64,000 nucleotides of DNA from Pokkaliibacter sp. MBI-7 (GTDB lineage: Bacteria; Pseudomonadota; Gammaproteobacteria; Pseudomonadales; Balneatricaceae): assembly GCF_029846635.1 (NCBI RefSeq), contig NZ_JARVTG010000001.1, forward strand, positions 2,857,001-2,921,000. The letters run 5' to 3'. Both the position numbers and the translations under genes were made by a program. Numbering within the stretch: position 1 is the stretch's first letter; each line of letters opens with the position of its first letter. This document shows, in pieces, positions 60,801-64,000 of this stretch. The notes beneath the pieces were generated by a model. That model made no database searches, was not told the origin of the DNA, and worked only from the letters and a program-made list of their open reading frames with translations.

Positions 60801-62935
60801 TCTTCCTGCCACAGCGGCTGACCGGCCAGATTGAAGTGGCGTTTAAACAGCTCGCCGTCGTTGTCGCTCTGCTGAATCAGCTGACCGCGGTCGTTGTAGC
60901 GGAAGCGGCGGAACAGGCCGTCACTGTGCAGTTCGGCTTCGCGCTGGCCGCGATGGTTGTAGGCGTAGCGGATCTGATGGCCATTGCCGTCGGTGTGCTG
61001 GATCAGGCGCTGGAGTTCGTCATAGTCAAAGCGCTCAGTGCGCCCGTCCGGTGAGGTGATCTGCACGGGGCGCCACTGGCTGTTGTGCTGATGACGCCAG
61101 ACGCCGCCGCGGCCATCGGTCATGGTGGTGATACGTTGCAGGCGGTCATAGCTGAAGTGGTAGTGGTAGAGATCACCCTCTCCCCACTGTTCGATACATC
61201 GTGCGGCGGTGTGGCGGCCGTCGTAATGCTGCCAGCGGAAGTAGTGGCTGAAGCCACTGGCGCGGGTACGCTGGACGATCAGGCCGCGGTCATAGTGGTA
61301 GTGCTCGGTGCGTCCATACTGGTCAGTAGCACTGAGCAGTTCACCCAGAGGTGAATAGTGATAGCGTGCCAGGGTGCTGAGCTGCGTGGCAACCTCCTGC
61401 CAGGCATCCAGCCGGACCTGATGGACGGCGATCAGCCGCTCATCCTGATATTCCAGCGTGATGGCGCTCTGGTGTGCATAGCGAATACGGCTGAGGCGAT
61501 GGTGTTCATCGTAGTCACAGTCATGGGTGCGACCATCACTGGCGCAGACCGTATCCAGCTGCCAGTGCTGTGTCGCCGGATTGTAGCGACGGAAGCTCCA
61601 GCAACTGCCATCGCTCAGATAGAGGTGAAACCGCATGTCACGCAGCACGGTGTCGTAGTCGTGCTTGAGGGCCATGCCGGCGGCCTGCTGATAGCTCATG
61701 CCGCCGTCGCCGACCCATTTAAAGGGGTGTACCCGCCCTTCGCCGTCGGTCAGCAGCAGCTGGCGTTCGCCGTGTTCATCCTGCTGTAGTTCCAGGGTCT
61801 GGTGAAAGTCGGTGCGCCAGCCCAGCCCCAGGCCAACCTGCTGATCACACAGGCCGGAGCGGTACAGACGCTGCCATTGCAGGGGGAACAGCCCCGGCTG
61901 GCTGAAGTCCGTCAGGCGCAGTACCTCTTCACCGCTGGCCAGCGACACCGGATCACCCCCAAAGCTCATGGCGCCCAGCGGCAGGGTGTTACTGGTGTCG
62001 TTCATGGTCAGCGTCAGAGAGTCACTGCCAACGTTGTTTAACACACCACCCCAGCCCCCGCCGTAAGGTTCGGGATAGTTTGGCAGGGCGGATACCGGGC
62101 TTCCGGTTCCCCAGCAGCCGTCATTAAAGATGATGCCACTTAGGTTGAGGGGAGAGGTGCCAAGGCCCAGGCTGCTCAGCGCACCGGTCCAGTCGCCCTC
62201 TCCAATGCTGCTGATGATTTGTGGCAGTTTCGACAGACCATCGGTGATGTTGTAGAGGGTGCTGAGAGAGGGTAGCCCGGCCTTGCTCAGGCCATAGCTG
62301 ATGGCGGTTTGTCCCAGCGACGCCACCAGACTGGGCAGAGAGCCTGAGCTGGCGGTAGAGACGATACCGGCGACCGTGCTGAGGCTGGGCAGACCGGCTT
62401 TCTGCAACAGGGTGTCCGCACCCAGACTGCCGAGGCTACCGAGCAGGCTGCTGCTTCCCGTCAGGCCGGCCGCTACGCCGCTGATCGGCCCGGCAAAGCC
62501 ACCGATGCTGCCGGCGACGTTACTGAGGGCCGCACTGGGGCCGCTCAGCAGATTGGCCGCGGCGCTGATCTGACCAAGACCAAAGCCACCGGCGCCGCTG
62601 ACCGCCGCAGGCAGGGCCACACTTTTGGCGCTGATGGCGGCATAACCACGTCCATGCCCTTTGGCGCGTACGCTGTTACCACTGCTGAACAGATAAAGCT
62701 GACCATTCTGTACCGCGTCAGCCACACTGCGGCCCAGCTGCGCCATGCTGTTGCTGTGGCTGGCAGCAGGGCTGTTGATGCCCTGCAGGGCACAGACCAG
62801 CGACGTTCGGGCCGATTCGGGCAGGTTCTGCAGCTGCCGGGCGGCGTCTCTGACGGCGGTGGCACCGGCAACATGGGCGGTATCAGACAGAATTAACGAT
62901 GAGCCATCACTCGATGGCAAGGAAATACGCAGCAT
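57890..62935 (-). CDS. Full-length RHS polymorphic toxin
   Basis: A 1681-residue RHS protein. Residues 1-300 form an unusual Ala/Gly/Ser-rich region with two copies of KAGLPSLST and no PAAR motif; then a conserved FGGDPVSLASGEEVLRLTDF segment, the long YD-repeat shell (about 330-1290), the core end RYYDPHTGRYISQDPIGLLG and the autocleavage-type DPLGL (about residue 1381). A linker shared with cassette 2 leads to the variable tip (about 1553-1681) with ARTELKIKYRKYTPSEFLET and GPTFDYLIDKGKSFDQIIES. That terminal domain looks like a recurrent polymorphic toxin tip that I cannot name. ATG 62935 preferred over TTG 62941. Immunity gene follows. Delivery system not in the window. Confidence 0.92.
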   Translation of the reverse strand: MLRISLPSSDGSSLILSDTAHVAGATAVRDAARQLQNLPESARTSLVCALQGINSPAASHSNSMAQLGRSVADAVQNGQLYLFSSGNSVRAKGHGRGYAAISAKSVALPAAVSGAGGFGLGQISAAANLLSGPSAALSNVAGSIGGFAGPISGVAAGLTGSSSLLGSLGSLGADTLLQKAGLPSLSTVAGIVSTASSGSLPSLVASLGQTAISYGLSKAGLPSLSTLYNITDGLSKLPQIISSIGEGDWTGALSSLGLGTSPLNLSGIIFNDGCWGTGSPVSALPNYPEPYGGGWGGVLNNVGSDSLTLTMNDTSNTLPLGAMSFGGDPVSLASGEEVLRLTDFSQPGLFPLQWQRLYRSGLCDQQVGLGLGWRTDFHQTLELQQDEHGERQLLLTDGEGRVHPFKWVGDGGMSYQQAAGMALKHDYDTVLRDMRFHLYLSDGSCWSFRRYNPATQHWQLDTVCASDGRTHDCDYDEHHRLSRIRYAHQSAITLEYQDERLIAVHQVRLDAWQEVATQLSTLARYHYSPLGELLSATDQYGRTEHYHYDRGLIVQRTRASGFSHYFRWQHYDGRHTAARCIEQWGEGDLYHYHFSYDRLQRITTMTDGRGGVWRHQHNSQWRPVQITSPDGRTERFDYDELQRLIQHTDGNGHQIRYAYNHRGQREAELHSDGLFRRFRYNDRGQLIQQSDNDGELFKRHFNLAGQPLWQEDACGARSRWVYDRRERLHQWLPAAAPARTFYYDKDQPERLSSLQIGQARWRFSYDEDGRVNAVLNPDQWISAVRYERGRVVERRQFAQTAPAQAEVTHYRYNDAGQLLSQTLPDGRTFSLEYDGLAQPVRQLFPDGSSLTLDYDAERNLTSLLRSDGSRYHLDYDGDEHITRTLGFDGREQHYAYDSGGKLVGIEEGRRRIELERDSAGRIVRRRCLLAEQGWEEEFLPHPRGGLQATRNPDAEWRFDYRANGQPSRVELRLPAPATHDDTVYSLHYAYDEQGLLQHLTLADGSQLQFRYNRDQQLDSLRYQRDPHAPSLRLLRRELDSQLREVSRYLGEHDDGLQLQQRFDGRGRLCQQHWQSATWQRQRDYHFGQDQQLQRIDDSHGGLQQFQYDALGQLSSHHQVAPGHADSAFARQPFQFDSQGNPLHHNSEATFDRLTHFGSLRYGYDAYGNQISVRQADGEQPLQQRRFDALNQLREVKEKHVTARYTYDSVGRRISKRVETRQLIREEGYDADDDNGWVSKIERQHTVFLWEGDRLLGEVTDGRYRWYLYEPDSFRPLLLIDDGQVYYYQLDHLGTPLSLTDSFGNIVWQASYSAFGEAQISIEQVRNPLRFQGQYFDDESGLHYNRHRYYDPHTGRYISQDPIGLLGGLNPYRYAPNPVNWVDPLGLTCKEEDGFFSNLASGIPELPDFPVALTTTPGGTAPSDFNADWDNSSKEDYGDKWYYPAILGRDLVLGASHSASTGIMGLMDTLKHPVEAAQNIGEWWSKTSASDMLDSAQSALSNKIDNITAAFTGGNAFTLGAEAEPVAEIALGGYGAARGAAGLGRGILTAEEGVGGIVSNRSITRPEWDNAVSGVEGDFGYLPTLRQGYVKEVYDLQKSVEEFRAKGASLEDVARYAYTARTELKIKYRKYTPSEFLETINARNLEKYGNELGPTFDYLIDKGKSFDQIIESATRSGGGDLF
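58275..59228 (-). repeat. RHS core-linker repeat, intact gene copy
   Basis: Partner of the 954-base repeat at 56525-57478. The toxin-specific sequence begins exactly at its left end, which marks the exchange boundary of the tips. Confidence 0.92.
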
Positions 62936-63108
62936 AAGCAATCATCCCTGTGCTTAAGGCGGCTATCCATACAACTGGACTGGAAGCGAAACGCTGGAGT
63001 TGGCCGGGTGGTGGCGTTAACAGACCTGCCCGACAAAAGTGAGCAGGAGTCTAGAGGGGGATCAGGTAGAGTGTCAACTTTATGTATCCGTTTTTATTTT
63101 TATGTAAG

Positions 63109-64000
63109 TTATTTGTTTTTGTTTGTGATTGTGTGGCGCCAGCTGTACCAGACGATGCCCAGTGTCCGTGCCACAAAGAACAGCCAGTAGCTGAGCCACA
63201 GGCCGCTGTTACCCAGATCACGGCTCAGCCACCAGATCAGTATAAACAGCACGGCGGCGAGCAATACGGTATCGCGCATGGCTTTGAACTGGCCGGTTGC
63301 AATCAGCAGCCCGTCGAGCAGATAGCTCCATACGGCGATCAACGGCATCCATGCCAGCCACGGCAGGTAGTGATCAATCAGAGCCAGCACTGCCGGTACG
63401 CTGGTGAGCAGATGCGCCAGTGGCAGCCCGGCGAATAGGAACAGCAGCGTCCAGGCCAGTGCTGTCCAGCCTGACAGCCACGCCGCTGCGCGAACAGTAA
63501 GGCGCAGCCGGGCCTGATCCCGCCGTCCCCAGGCGGCACCGCAGAGTGACTCCACGGCCTGAGCAAAGCCGTCCAGCACGTAGGAGGTCAGGCTCATCCC
63601 CTGCAGTAGGATGGCATTGGCAGCCAGAATGTCAGCGCCCAGCAGACTGCCCTGACGGGTCATCCAGGTCAGTACGCCGAGCAGACAAAGGGTGCGGATA
63701 AACAGATCACGGTGGGCCTGAAACAGTTTCAGCCAGCGGCTCTGCAGCAGAGAGGACAGACTCGGCCAGTGGCCGGGCAGACGGGCCAGCGTATGCCAGA
63801 GCAGCCATAAGCCGCAGAGACTGCCAAGGTATTCGGCCACCACCGAAGCCCAGGCCACGCCTGCGCTGTACCAGCCCCACTGCACGCCGAGCAGGGCGTC
63901 CAGCAGAATGTTGGTGATGTTGATGCTGAGCATCATCAGTACCGGCGCGCGGGCGTGCTGCATGGCCAACAGCACCCCCAGCAGCACATAGTTGAGCAGG
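63109..64000 (-). CDS. MATE-family efflux transporter, 5' part missing
   Basis: The C-terminal 297 residues of a multidrug and toxic-compound extrusion transporter; the gene enters from the right edge, with the frame open to base 64000 (LLNYVLLGVLLAMQHARAPV). Several hydrophobic helices are visible, with DGFAQAVESLCGAAWGRRDQ resembling the DinF-type motif at the start of the second half. It would export drugs or organic cations in exchange for Na+ or H+. The stop at 63109 is followed by an AT-rich 167-base gap (62942-63108) without recognisable features before the RHS gene start, apart from the start region of the latter. Confidence 0.88.
   Translation of the reverse strand, partial: LLNYVLLGVLLAMQHARAPVLMMLSINITNILLDALLGVQWGWYSAGVAWASVVAEYLGSLCGLWLLWHTLARLPGHWPSLSSLLQSRWLKLFQAHRDLFIRTLCLLGVLTWMTRQGSLLGADILAANAILLQGMSLTSYVLDGFAQAVESLCGAAWGRRDQARLRLTVRAAAWLSGWTALAWTLLFLFAGLPLAHLLTSVPAVLALIDHYLPWLAWMPLIAVWSYLLDGLLIATGQFKAMRDTVLLAAVLFILIWWLSRDLGNSGLWLSYWLFFVARTLGIVWYSWRHTITNKNK

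Overview
The window looks like a chromosomal segment of a GC-rich gammaproteobacterium, most plausibly an Oceanospirillales-type marine or rhizosphere organism. The host genes that suggest this are the yheV-prlC pair, a gamma carbonic anhydrase, gpt, a three-gene N-acetylglutaminylglutamine amide (NAGGN) osmolyte operon, an AGCS alanine/sodium symporter and an E. coli-like argG. The genus is inferred from gene content only.

Layout. 1-2.0 kb: end of an unknown gene, then an NADP-type alpha-ketoglutarate semialdehyde dehydrogenase. 2.0-7.5 kb (minus strand): an M23 peptidase, a TPR protein, and a four-gene lipid-like cluster (thermostable hemolysin, AMP ligase, haem-oxygenase-like diiron protein, SDR). 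Divergent from it are a PepSY protein and a cytochrome b561; the shared intergenic region carries two PmrA/QseB-type boxes. 8.9-10.9 kb: a small MITE-like element and argG. 10.9-15.8 kb: a strikingly AT-rich island, described below. 15.8-26.4 kb: housekeeping and accessory genes (lipoprotein, zinc ribbon protein, ggt, an ftrA/rhodanese pair, a minimal flagellin, GNAT, methyltransferase, aminopeptidase P, a Tat-type DODA dioxygenase). 26.5-33.2 kb: AGCS symporter, solute-binding protein, yheV, prlC, gamma carbonic anhydrase, gpt. 33.5-38.5 kb: the NAGGN trio. 38.6-42.7 kb: an HDOD gene whose terminator is split by an IS4-family element, then a chemoreceptor. 42.7-46.0 kb: a small Cys/His amidase-like protein with a secreted partner, and katG. 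46.2-52.4 kb: a racemase-ABC importer operon with a divergent GntR/FCD regulator and shared operators. 52.4-62.9 kb: an RHS polymorphic toxin locus, one full-length gene followed by a train of displaced toxin-tip/immunity cassettes. 63.1 kb to the end: a truncated MATE transporter.

The best candidate for an undescribed system is the AT-rich island at 11.1-15.8 kb. It encodes a 67-residue Cys/Ser/Asp-rich peptide with a double-glycine-like leader, a hairpin with a T-tract just after it, two E1/ThiF (MccB-like) adenylating enzymes each with an N-terminal winged-helix domain (one split from its enzyme by a single-base frameshift at an A8 run), and a shortened UvrA-like tandem ATPase. This reads as a ribosomally synthesised, post-translationally modified peptide (RiPP) locus with a UvrA-like protein as the probable self-protection factor. 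It does not match any RiPP class I can name with confidence. No transporter or leader peptidase is present within the island.

The second notable system is the RHS locus. Conserved core and linker repeats (up to 954 bp) flank at least four different C-terminal tips, each paired with its own immunity gene, which is the arrangement expected for toxin-tip exchange by recombination. Together with the amidase-like pair and the RiPP island, the window carries several independent candidates for competition against other bacteria.
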